From the NCBI RefSeq assembly GCF_030816295.1, contig NZ_JAUSXV010000001.1, forward strand, positions 1,488,001 to 1,552,000: 64,000 bases of DNA, given 5' to 3'. The position numbers were made by a program, and so were the translations under genes. This DNA comes from Microbacterium natoriense (GTDB taxonomy: Bacteria > Actinomycetota > Actinomycetes > Actinomycetales > Microbacteriaceae). This document shows, piece by piece, positions 25,229-32,966 of the stretch; the first letter of the stretch is position 1, and each line of letters opens with the position of its first letter. The notes beneath the pieces are model-generated. The model saw only the letters and a program-made list of their open reading frames with translations. It made no database searches and was not told the origin of the DNA.

Positions 25229-25798
25229 TCAGCCGGTGAAGGGGATGATCTCGGAGTGCTCCTCGCCGTTCTCGTACCAGACGAGTTCGGCCTCGCCGAT
25301 GGTCTCAGCGGGCCGCCCGCCGATCGAGCGACGTGACATGTGCGAGAGCGTCGTCCACGGTGCGGGCGCGAGGGTCTTCGCATAGACGAGTGACATGTGG
25401 AACGTCCACTCCTCGAGAGGCAGTTCGCCGAGCCGACGGAGGTCGGTGCGGTCGAGCGCTTCGGTCAGGCGCGCGTACGCTGCGAGCAGGCTCGGCGTGC
25501 GCGACAACCGGATGATGAGGATCTGCCAGGGCGCGGGAAAGGCGTCGACCGCCTCGGCGACGACCTCGATCGGCGGCTGAGCCGCTGCCCACCTGCGCAC
25601 GAGCGCTGCCAGCTGCTCACGCCGCTCGGGCTCGAAGAAGCCTCGCAGCGTGACGTGCCCGGTGTGCGGGTGCGGTACGTCCGCACGTGCGAGCGCGGTG
25701 CGCTGTTCCGCGCGGTAGCGGTCGGCGACGACGGACGTCGGACGGAGCACGAGATACTGCTGACCCTCGAGCGAGGCGAGCTGCTCGGGGGTGCTCAT
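25229..25798 (-). CDS. 2'-5' RNA ligase-like (2H phosphoesterase superfamily) protein
   Basis: 189 residues with both 2H motifs: HTGHVTL (about residues 45-51) and HMSLVYA (about 128-134). The superfamily includes RNA ligases/cyclic phosphodiesterases acting on 2'-5' or 2',3'-cyclic phosphate bonds; the actual substrate is unknown. The start is uncertain: ATG at 25798 has no SD, and ATG at 25813 has GGGAG directly adjacent. Confidence 0.8.
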   Translation of the reverse strand: MSTPEQLASLEGQQYLVLRPTSVVADRYRAEQRTALARADVPHPHTGHVTLRGFFEPERREQLAALVRRWAAAQPPIEVVAEAVDAFPAPWQILIIRLSRTPSLLAAYARLTEALDRTDLRRLGELPLEEWTFHMSLVYAKTLAPAPWTTLSHMSRRSIGGRPAETIGEAELVWYENGEEHSEIIPFTG

Positions 25799-25886
25799 GA
25801 ACGGACGGCGCATCTCCCGAGCGTACGTCTTCTCACGGCATCCGTCGTCATCGGTCCGGGCCGCTGCACTCGTCCCCGGCCGGAAA

Positions 25887-25914
25887 CGCACCTCCGAGGG
25901 GACTCGGAGATGCG
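25887..25914 (-). terminator. Hairpin terminator after the YhgE/MMPL operon
   Basis: CGCACCTCCGAG and CTCGGAGATGCG (one mismatch) with a GGGA loop lie 20 nt past the end of the YhgE-like gene in its reading direction. Confidence 0.6.
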
Positions 25915-25933
25915 CGTCCGACCGCGCTCGGCA

Positions 25934-27922
25934 TCAGGCGGTGGCCAGCACCGTCTTCGCCGAGGTCGTACGCCGCAGCGTGATCACGAGGGTCGTGACG
26001 ACCAGCGACAGCACACCCCATACGATGAGCCCGGCAGCGGCAGAGCCGTTCGCGGCGATGAGTCCGGTGAAGGCCGGGGCTGTGGGCAGCGCGGCGCCGA
26101 TCGAGGCGAGCCAGTCCGGAACGGTCGAGATGAGACCCGTCGCCACGGCGAGGACGCCGATCAGAGCACCCACCCAGCGCCCGATGCCGCCGAACACGGC
26201 GACGAGCGCCTGGTTCACTGCGGCGAACGCGACGCCCGCGAGCACAGCGGTGCCGGCGAACGCCCACCAGGTGCCCGCGTCGTAGCTCGCGACGATCTGC
26301 ACGATGAGCGCGACGAGAACGCCCTGTCCTGCCCCGATCAGGGCGGCGGGTGCGAACGATCGCAGCGCCAGGGCCGCCGAGGAGCGTCGCGAGGTCAGGG
26401 TGCGCGCGGTGTGCGCCCGCATCACGATGAACGAGGCGAGGCCGCCGAACCAGAGCACCACTGCGGCGAGCAGCGGGATCGCCGTCGGACCGAAGATCGT
26501 GGTCGCCTCGGCGTTCGTCTTCACGGGGTCAACCATGACGGTGGCGAGCGACTTCGACTCTCCGTCGCTGAACGAGGGGAGGGAGTCGGATGCGGTGCGC
26601 AGACCGCCGGCGAGATCGCCGGTGCCGGTCGCCAGGGTGTCGAGGCCCGTCGCCAGCTCGCCCGCGCCGCTGGCGAGCTGGGTGGCCCCGTCAGACAGCT
26701 GCGACGCGCCGTCGGAGAGCTGAGTAGCACCAGCGGCGGACTTGTCGAGGCCGTCGGTGGCGAGCTGGTTGAGGCCGGCGGCGATCGATGAGGCGCCGGT
26801 GCCGGCGGTGCGCATCTGGGTCGCGAGCGTGGAGAACGTGCCGGGAAGGGCGGCGACGCCGCCCGCGGTCTGAGGGTCGTTCAGGATGGCGGATGCCGTG
26901 CCTGCGGAGGTCACGACGTCGCCGGCAGACGTGGCTGCCGCTGTGATCCGATCGCATACAGCCGTGGGCACTCCCGAGTCTGGCTTCGCGCAGTCGACTG
27001 CGAGAGCGCCGAGATCTCCCGCGAGCGTCGCAGAGCCGGTCGACGCCGTCTTCGCTGATCCCGCGGCCGTCTGGATGCCACCGACGAGCGCCGTAACGCC
27101 CGTCGTGTTCTGCTCGAGCTGCGTCGCCCCCGAGAGCAGCCCGGAGCCCAGCTGCGTCGCCCCGCCGGCGAGCTGCCGCGTGCTGCCAGCCATCGTCGTG
27201 ATCCCGGTGGACAGCTCCGATGCCCCGGTGCTCAGCCCGGTCGCCCCGGTGGCGAGTTTGGTCGCCCCGTCGGGGATCGCCGCGGCGCCGGTGGCGGCAT
27301 CCCGGGCTCCCGATGCGAGCTTCACTGCGCCGTCCGCGGCCTCGCCGATCTGATCGCCGAGCGTGGTGTAGCCGACCAGCACATTGCCCATGGTGGCTTC
27401 GCTGAGCATCGAGCCCATGCTCGAGGCCGCCACCGAGGCGATCTGCCCGGTGATGAGGTCGTCGGCGACGAGTCCATCGGGAGGAGTGGTGACCTGGATG
27501 GTCGCCTTCTCCGCATCGTCGGATGCGGAGCCCCCGCCGTCGGCGATCGCGGTGCCGGCTGAGGTCGCCGCCTTCGAGAAGTCCTCGGGGATCGTGATGA
27601 CGGCCTGGTAGGTGCCGTCGGCGAGGCCCTCCTTCGCATCGTCCTCGTTGGAGATGACCCAGGTGAGGTTCGAGTCGAGATCGTCCGATCCCTCGACCAG
27701 ACCGGACGCCAGCTGGCGGCCGAGCGGTGTGAGCTGACCGTCGATCGTGACGGGTTCGTCGAGGTTGACGATCGCCGCGGTCATCGAGTCGAGCCGCTCC
27801 GTCGGGTTCTGCAGGGCCGCGACGAGGATCCCGCCGACGGCTGCGGGAAGCAGCAGCACGCCGAGGATCGTCAGCCAGGTGATGGGTTTGCGCGAACGTG
27901 CGCGCTCGATGGGGAGGGTCAT
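25934..27922 (-). CDS. YhgE/Pip-family membrane protein
   Basis: 662 residues. An N-terminal helix (WLTILGVLLLPAAVGGILVAAL) leads to a large extracytoplasmic region rich in repeated x-L-x-x-G-A-x-x-L units (about residues 185-460, for example GATQLSDGASQLSDGATQL), then five C-terminal transmembrane helices. The repeats predict a long helical stalk. Family members (phage infection protein Pip, YhgE, EsaA-like) act at the cell envelope and often accompany MMPL transporters. The ATG overlaps the MMPL stop (4 nt). Exact function unknown. Confidence 0.88.
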   Translation of the reverse strand: MTLPIERARSRKPITWLTILGVLLLPAAVGGILVAALQNPTERLDSMTAAIVNLDEPVTIDGQLTPLGRQLASGLVEGSDDLDSNLTWVISNEDDAKEGLADGTYQAVITIPEDFSKAATSAGTAIADGGGSASDDAEKATIQVTTPPDGLVADDLITGQIASVAASSMGSMLSEATMGNVLVGYTTLGDQIGEAADGAVKLASGARDAATGAAAIPDGATKLATGATGLSTGASELSTGITTMAGSTRQLAGGATQLGSGLLSGATQLEQNTTGVTALVGGIQTAAGSAKTASTGSATLAGDLGALAVDCAKPDSGVPTAVCDRITAAATSAGDVVTSAGTASAILNDPQTAGGVAALPGTFSTLATQMRTAGTGASSIAAGLNQLATDGLDKSAAGATQLSDGASQLSDGATQLASGAGELATGLDTLATGTGDLAGGLRTASDSLPSFSDGESKSLATVMVDPVKTNAEATTIFGPTAIPLLAAVVLWFGGLASFIVMRAHTARTLTSRRSSAALALRSFAPAALIGAGQGVLVALIVQIVASYDAGTWWAFAGTAVLAGVAFAAVNQALVAVFGGIGRWVGALIGVLAVATGLISTVPDWLASIGAALPTAPAFTGLIAANGSAAAGLIVWGVLSLVVTTLVITLRRTTSAKTVLATA

Positions 27923-30804
27923 GCGGTCACCTCAGAGGATTCGTCGGAGTGCGCTGACCCCGGGTTGTCGTCGAGACCCCCGGCTGGCGACGCCAGCACG
28001 GCGGGGTGTCGGCGGGAAGCCGGGGTATCGGCGGATGGGAAGACGTCGATCACGTCGGGAGTCGGGCGGCCCGCCTGCGCCAGGATCTCGAGAGCCGATA
28101 CGGGGGATGCAGCCGTGAGCACGACGGCGGTGGCGGCATCCGCGTCTCGCAGGCGGGCCGCGAGCTGATCGCGCTCGGCTGCGGGGAGGCTGTCGACGCC
28201 GTCGATCACGACGAGCGCTGTGCGACCCCGCAGAGCTTCGGAGAGATCGGATGCTGCGGCGCCGGCATCCGACACGAGCACCACTCCCACATGCGCGCGC
28301 ACCCAGGCCGCACGACCGGGCAGCAGGTGACTCGCCACGCGCAGGCGACCGGAATCGGGGGTGACGCGACCGGCGAGCGTGAGCGCGAGCACACGCAGCG
28401 CGCCGGGCGCGCCACCTGTGAGCACCGCTGTGCCGCCCTGAGCGACGCGCAGATGCAACGCCTCGATTCCGGCATCCGCCAGTGCGAGGTCGTCGGCGGC
28501 GACCACCGAGTCGTCGCCCGGCCACGCCGACAGATGACGCTCACGCTCGACCGCCTCGCCCTCGATGTCGACGCTCGGGAGGATCTTCTCGAGCCACGAC
28601 GGGATCTGCCAGGCGCGCTCGCCGAGGATCGCCATGAGCGCGGGGATCAGTGTCATCCGCACGAGGAACGCGTCGATCGCGATGCCGGCGGCCAGACCCA
28701 GGGCGATCGGCTTGAGCGAGGAGTCGCCCTCGGGCACGAACGCCACGAACACCGCGAACATGATGAGTCCCGCCGCGGTGACGACCTTCGCCGACCCCGT
28801 GAAGCCGCTGCGCACGGCACGCAGGGCGGCGGCTCGTCGCGTGGCGCGATCGGGGCTCTTCCCGTCGGGGTCGTGCACGTAGTCCTCGCGCATGCGCGAC
28901 ACCAGGAACACCTGGTAGTCCATCGCAAGGCCGAACAGCACACCCATCAGGATGATCGGCATGAAGCTGATGATCGGTCCGACCTTCGCGACATGCAGGG
29001 CGTCGGAGAACCAACCCCATTCGAACACCGCGCCGACGATGCCGAATCCGGCGACGATCGACAGCAGGTACCCGGCGGCGGCCGTGACCGGCACCCAGAT
29101 GGAGCGGAAGACGACGGTCAGGAGGATCAGCGACAGGCCGATCACGAAGATCCCGAACGGCAGCAGCGCGTTGCCCAGCTGGTCGGAGATGTCGATGCCG
29201 ACCGCAGTGAACCCCGTGACCTTCAGATCGATGCCGAACTCCTTCAGCCACTCGTCGTGATGCGAGCGCAGCTCGCGCACGAGATCCGCGGTCGCCGGGT
29301 CGTCAGGGGCGGTCTCCGGGATGATCTGCACGATGCCGGTGTCGGCGGTCTCGTTCGGGGTGGAGAGGGCGACCTCCTTCACGCCGTCGATCTTGGCCAC
29401 GGCGTCGCCCAGATCCTCCATGAGCCCCAGGGGATCCGTGGAGGTGACGATCGAGCCGGTCAGGATCAGCGGCCCGTTGAAGCCGGGTCCGAACTGCTCG
29501 CCGACGAGATCGTAACTCTGTCGCGCCTCGGAATCCTTGGGCAGCACGCCCGCGTTCGGCAGGGCGAGGTTCAGGCTGAGAGCGGGCACGGCGACGATGC
29601 CGAGGCCGATCACCACGGCGAGCGAGACGAGGATCGGATGCTTCGTGACGCCCGTCACCCAACGATCGCTGAACCGTCGACGTGCAGCCGGGGCAGGCGT
29701 CGCCTTCCCCTCGTTCTCGGGCTGAGAGTCGCGCGTCTTGGGCCCCTGAGCCCGTCGAAGGGTCGGCGCCTTGCGCGGACGGCCGGCGACCCGGCCTTTC
29801 ATGAAGCCGAGCAGGGCGGGGGTCAGCGTCACCGCGATCGCGACGGCGACCGCGACGGCTGCCGATGCGGCGATGCCCATGGTCGTCAGGAACGGGATGC
29901 CGGCGAAGCCGAGTCCGATCAGGGCGATCAGCACCGTGATGCCGGCGAAGACCACGGCCGAGCCCGCCGTGCCGACGGCGCGCGACGCCGACTCTTCGGG
30001 GTCGACTCCTTCGCGGACCTGATCTTGATGTCTGGCCATGATGAAGAGCGCGTAGTCGATGCCGACGGCCAACCCGAGCATGAGAGCGAGGAGGGGAGTG
30101 GTCGAGGAGACGGAGGCGAAGGCCGTCGCCGCGAAGATTCCGGCCATGGAGATCCCGACTCCCAGCACGGCAGTGAGCAGCGGCAGCCCGGCGACGACGA
30201 AGGAGCGGAACGTCACGATCAGCACGAGCAGGGCGATCAGGAGGCCGATCGCCTCGGTGAGCGTGACTCCGGGGATCGAGGTGGCGAACAGATCCCCACC
30301 GAGGGCGGTCTGCGAACCGCTCGGCAACTCGTCGCTGAGATCGGCGACCACGCTGCGCAGGCCGTCTTTCGTCTTCTCCGAGACATCTGTCGACTGGCCG
30401 TCGAACTGCAGACGGATGATTCCGGCGGTCTTGTCGTCGTTGATCATGCCGCTGACGTTCTCGTCGTACGGAGAGGTGGCCGACAGCACGGAGTCGTCGA
30501 GATCGGCGAGGTGATCGACCGCGTTCTCGATGTCTTTCCGGTAAGGGTCATCCGTGATCGAGTCGCCGTCTGCGGCGACGACGATGATCTGGGCGCTGGT
30601 GCCGCTGACAGCGGGGAACGAGCGGTTGAGCTGCTCGAGGCCCGCCTGGGACTCGGTTCCGGGAATGGAGAACGAGTTGTCCGTGCCCGCTCCCAGCGTG
30701 AGCGCGCCCGCGCCCGCGATGCCCAAGACGATGAGCCAGGAGACGAGTACGCGCCAGGGGTGCCGGAACGACCAGCGGCCGAGCGAGGACAGGAGAGTGG
30801 ACAC
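27919..30804 (-). CDS. MMPL/RND-family transporter with degenerate C-terminal P-loop-like domain
   Basis: 961 residues, against about 700-750 for plain MMPL pairs. Two halves of six transmembrane helices carry GLAVGIDYALFIMARHQ and GLAMDYQVFLVSRMRED, the usual Asp/Tyr proton-relay motifs. After residue ~745 an added domain reads like an ABC ATPase core: Walker A position LTGGAPGALRV (about 793) lacks Lys, Walker B position is TALVVIDGVDS (about 863). No signature LSGG is seen. The GTG start follows GAAGGAG. Likely lipid or drug export with the YhgE protein. Confidence 0.88.
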   Translation of the reverse strand: MSTLLSSLGRWSFRHPWRVLVSWLIVLGIAGAGALTLGAGTDNSFSIPGTESQAGLEQLNRSFPAVSGTSAQIIVVAADGDSITDDPYRKDIENAVDHLADLDDSVLSATSPYDENVSGMINDDKTAGIIRLQFDGQSTDVSEKTKDGLRSVVADLSDELPSGSQTALGGDLFATSIPGVTLTEAIGLLIALLVLIVTFRSFVVAGLPLLTAVLGVGISMAGIFAATAFASVSSTTPLLALMLGLAVGIDYALFIMARHQDQVREGVDPEESASRAVGTAGSAVVFAGITVLIALIGLGFAGIPFLTTMGIAASAAVAVAVAIAVTLTPALLGFMKGRVAGRPRKAPTLRRAQGPKTRDSQPENEGKATPAPAARRRFSDRWVTGVTKHPILVSLAVVIGLGIVAVPALSLNLALPNAGVLPKDSEARQSYDLVGEQFGPGFNGPLILTGSIVTSTDPLGLMEDLGDAVAKIDGVKEVALSTPNETADTGIVQIIPETAPDDPATADLVRELRSHHDEWLKEFGIDLKVTGFTAVGIDISDQLGNALLPFGIFVIGLSLILLTVVFRSIWVPVTAAAGYLLSIVAGFGIVGAVFEWGWFSDALHVAKVGPIISFMPIILMGVLFGLAMDYQVFLVSRMREDYVHDPDGKSPDRATRRAAALRAVRSGFTGSAKVVTAAGLIMFAVFVAFVPEGDSSLKPIALGLAAGIAIDAFLVRMTLIPALMAILGERAWQIPSWLEKILPSVDIEGEAVERERHLSAWPGDDSVVAADDLALADAGIEALHLRVAQGGTAVLTGGAPGALRVLALTLAGRVTPDSGRLRVASHLLPGRAAWVRAHVGVVLVSDAGAAASDLSEALRGRTALVVIDGVDSLPAAERDQLAARLRDADAATAVVLTAASPVSALEILAQAGRPTPDVIDVFPSADTPASRRHPAVLASPAGGLDDNPGSAHSDESSEVTA
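29738..29762 (-). repeat. Dispersed repeat family B copy 3, inside the MMPL gene
   Basis: On the minus strand CCCTTCGACGGGCTCAGGGG then CCCAAG, in the loop between the two MMPL halves. Read in a different frame from the other copies, giving TLRRAQGPK. Confidence 0.75.
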
Positions 30805-30828
30805 GAGGCTCCTTCGGGATTCCCACTA

Positions 30829-30863
30829 TTGGATACACAGGTGTATCCAATACATAGATGTAT
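30829..30863. promoter_or_regulatory. Tandem TetR operators between MMPL and TetR genes
   Basis: TTGGATACAC-AG-GTGTATCCAA (30829-30850) is a perfect 10-bp palindrome. ATACAT-AG-ATGTAT (30850-30863) is a second, weaker one, centres 17 bp apart. AT-rich location between divergent genes; likely bound by the 30947 product. Confidence 0.72.
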
Positions 30864-30906
30864 CGTAAAGGGATCTCCACCCGAAAGTCTGTGCGTCGGG
30901 TGAGAA

Positions 30907-30931
30907 CCCTTCGACAGGCTCAGGGACCCAG
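30907..30931 (+). repeat. Dispersed repeat family B copy 4, intergenic
   Basis: CCCTTCGACAGGCTCAGGG then ACCCAG, the consensus form, ending 15 nt before the TetR ATG. Confidence 0.8.
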
Positions 30932-30946
30932 TGGGAAGATGAATCG

Positions 30947-31567
30947 ATGACGACACCCGCTACGCGCAGTCGCGAGAACACGAGGGCGCGTCTGCTCGAC
31001 GCCGCAGCCCAGGTCTTCGCCGAGGTCGGTCTCGACGGAGCATCGGTCGAGGCCGTGTGCGAACGCGCCGGGTTCACCCGTGGCGCGTTCTACTCGAACT
31101 TCGAGTCGAAAGACGAACTGTTCCTCACGCTCGCAGCGAGCGTCGGAGAGGTACGCGTCAGCGCCGTGCGTGCACGCGTCGAGGAGATGGCGGCCGACGG
31201 AGCGTTGGCAGATGGCTGCGACCCGATCGAGCTGGTGCAGGACATCATGGATTCAGGCGGTGACGACAGGCTCGGCGTCATGCTCATGAGCGAGATCCGC
31301 ATCAGGGCGCTTCGCGATGAGGTCTTCGGCGCCGCCTACCTCGCGCAGGAGCGCGAGATGGTCGCCAGCATCGCCCAGATCATCAGCGACATCGTGGCCG
31401 CCGGCCACCTCAGGCTGCGCGAGCCGGCCGAGGCTGCCGCCCGCATGCTGATGATCGTGTGGGAGGGCATGACCGTGCGCGGCGCGATGGACGGGCAGGA
31501 TGCCTCGCAGCTGCGCCGCACGGGAGGCGAGGAGCTCGGGCGCCTCGTCTCGATGCTCATCGAGTGA
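30947..31567 (+). CDS. TetR-family transcriptional regulator
   Basis: 206 residues. HTH near residues 30-60 (GASVEAVCERAGFTRGAFYSNF), then a helical ligand domain. Divergent from the MMPL/YhgE operon with two palindromes in the gap, so it probably represses that operon and itself. The ligand is unknown; MMPL context suggests a hydrophobic compound. Confidence 0.9.
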   Translation: MTTPATRSRENTRARLLDAAAQVFAEVGLDGASVEAVCERAGFTRGAFYSNFESKDELFLTLAASVGEVRVSAVRARVEEMAADGALADGCDPIELVQDIMDSGGDDRLGVMLMSEIRIRALRDEVFGAAYLAQEREMVASIAQIISDIVAAGHLRLREPAEAAARMLMIVWEGMTVRGAMDGQDASQLRRTGGEELGRLVSMLIE

Positions 31568-31591
31568 GCTCGCCCGCCGCGACGGCGGGCG

Positions 31592-31906
31592 TCAGGATGC
31601 GGTGCGCGCTGCGCGTTTCTCCTGCTGGAACACCCTGATCGCCTCGTAGCGTTCGGCCGATCGCGCCTGTCGCTTCGCGGCCTCCTCGTTGCGGTCTTTC
31701 GGGGGCGCGGTCGTGACCAGGTCGTCGAGGAGATGGCGCGTGGCGTGCGCGATCTCGGCGACGGCGCGATCGAAGACGGCCTGATTGACGCGCGAGGGCT
31801 TGGTGGTGCCCGCGATCTTGCGCACGAACTGGAGTGCGGCGTCGTGGCACTCGTCGTCGGTCGCGGCCGGTGCGAGGTTGTTCAGAGGGACGATGTTGCG
31901 GCACAT
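31592..31906 (-). CDS. DUF2277-family protein
   Basis: 104 residues beginning MCRNIVPLNNLAPAATDDE, the hallmark N terminus of DUF2277, followed by ALQFVRKIAGTTKPSRVNQ. A C-terminal charged helix (residues 68-104) is present. Function unknown; some members are annotated as DUF2277 helix-based DNA-associated proteins without proof. No SD; TAGCCT stands 6 nt upstream of the ATG. Confidence 0.9.
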   Translation of the reverse strand: MCRNIVPLNNLAPAATDDECHDAALQFVRKIAGTTKPSRVNQAVFDRAVAEIAHATRHLLDDLVTTAPPKDRNEEAAKRQARSAERYEAIRVFQQEKRAARTAS

Positions 31907-31912
31907 GCCGAC

Positions 31913-31918
31913 AGGCTA
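31913..31918 (-). promoter_or_regulatory. -10 element (TAGCCT) of a probably leaderless promoter
   Basis: TAGCCT on the minus strand, 6 nt before the DUF2277 ATG. It overlaps the 3' end of menC. Confidence 0.5.
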
Positions 31919-32905
31919 AGCCGCATCGCCGCCGAGGCCAAGCACCTGGTGGCAGCGGGTGAGGCGTTCGAGCCACCAGTCGCGCCGCTCGTCCGAGGCG
32001 GCGAGACGTTCGAGAGCCGCGGCATCCGGCGTCACCCGATCCGCCGAGATCGATCCGTCGACCGGCCGCAGCTCGGCGACGTCGTCGAGGAACAGCGACG
32101 AGGTGCCGAGCCCGCAGTCGTACTCGAGCGAGGGCAGCGCCGCCGCCAGCGCGGCGCCCTGCGAGAGGCCCACAGCTGTGTCGAGGGCGCTGGAGACCAC
32201 GACGGGGAGACCGGCCGCCGTGACGATCTGCAGCGCGTGCGTGACGCCGCCGAGTGGCTGGGCCTTGATCACCAGCAGATCGGCGGCCTTCGCCCGCGCG
32301 ACGGCCAGCGGATCGGACGACTTCCGCACGCTCTCGTCTGCCGCGACCGGGATGCCCATGTACTTCACACGCCTGCGCAGATCGGCGAGCTCCTCGACGC
32401 TCGCGCAGGGCTGCTCGACGTACTCGAGGTCGAACTCGTTCAGCGCGTGCACGGCATGCTCTGCCTCATCGACGTTCCACAGCCCGTTGGCGTCGATGCG
32501 GATGCGCCCCTCCGCGCCCATGGCCTCACGTACCGCTCGCACACGGGCGATGTCGTCGGCGAGAGTCTGCCCGGGTTCTGCGACCTTGACCTTCGCGGTG
32601 CGGCATCCGGCGAACCGCGCGAGAACCTCGGGCACCCTCGCCGCCTCGATCGCAGGAACCGTCGCGTTCACGGGAATGCGGTCGCGCAGCGGCGCGGGCT
32701 GAGTGCGGAAGGCGAAGTCGATCGCCGCGGCCAGCCAGGTCGCCGCCTCAGCGTCCTCGTACTCGACGAACGGCGAGAACTCCGCCCATCCCTCCGGGCC
32801 TTCGAACAGCAGCGCCTCTCTCGTGTCGACGCCGCGGAATCGCGTAGCCATCGGGAGGGAGACGACCCGGGCTGAGCCGATCAGGTCTGCGAGTGCGGGG
32901 AGCAT
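31916..32905 (-). CDS. menC: o-Succinylbenzoate synthase
   Basis: 329 residues, enolase superfamily. Catalytic elements are visible: TAKVKVAEPG (KxK), RIDANGLW (first metal Asp), YVEQPC (Glu), AADESVR (second acid pair) and VIKAQPLGG (second Lys). It dehydrates SHCHC to o-succinylbenzoate in menaquinone synthesis, upstream of MenE and MenB encoded 10 kb away. I start at the ATG at 32905; a longer in-frame reading lacks support. CAGAAT stands 6 nt upstream. Confidence 0.93.
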   Translation of the reverse strand: MLPALADLIGSARVVSLPMATRFRGVDTREALLFEGPEGWAEFSPFVEYEDAEAATWLAAAIDFAFRTQPAPLRDRIPVNATVPAIEAARVPEVLARFAGCRTAKVKVAEPGQTLADDIARVRAVREAMGAEGRIRIDANGLWNVDEAEHAVHALNEFDLEYVEQPCASVEELADLRRRVKYMGIPVAADESVRKSSDPLAVARAKAADLLVIKAQPLGGVTHALQIVTAAGLPVVVSSALDTAVGLSQGAALAAALPSLEYDCGLGTSSLFLDDVAELRPVDGSISADRVTPDAAALERLAASDERRDWWLERLTRCHQVLGLGGDAA

Positions 32906-32911
32906 GCCCCC

Positions 32912-32917
32912 ATTCTG
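32912..32917 (-). promoter_or_regulatory. -10 element (CAGAAT) of a probably leaderless promoter
   Basis: CAGAAT on the minus strand, 6 nt before the menC ATG at 32905; a G-run lies between. Confidence 0.38.
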
Positions 32918-32954
32918 GCCCCGAAACCCCGCGAAACACGGCTCATCGCGGCAA

Positions 32955-32960
32955 TAGGCT
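32955..32960 (+). promoter_or_regulatory. -10 element (TAGGCT) of a probably leaderless promoter
   Basis: TAGGCT, 6 nt before the metH ATG. The GGGGAG between could also act as an SD if transcription starts elsewhere. Confidence 0.45.
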
Positions 32961-32966
32961 GGGGAG

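Noticed and set aside
28006..30903. 965-codon open frame on the plus strand opposite the MMPL gene
   Set aside because: Arg/His/Asp/Glu-rich low-quality translation typical of the complement of a GC-rich gene. The minus strand has clear MMPL motifs.
32906..32966. Cobalamin riboswitch before metH
   Set aside because: The gap to menC is only 61 bp and the start appears leaderless; there is no room for a B12 riboswitch. The lipoprotein/ECF operon also has only 68 nt upstream, with no such structure.
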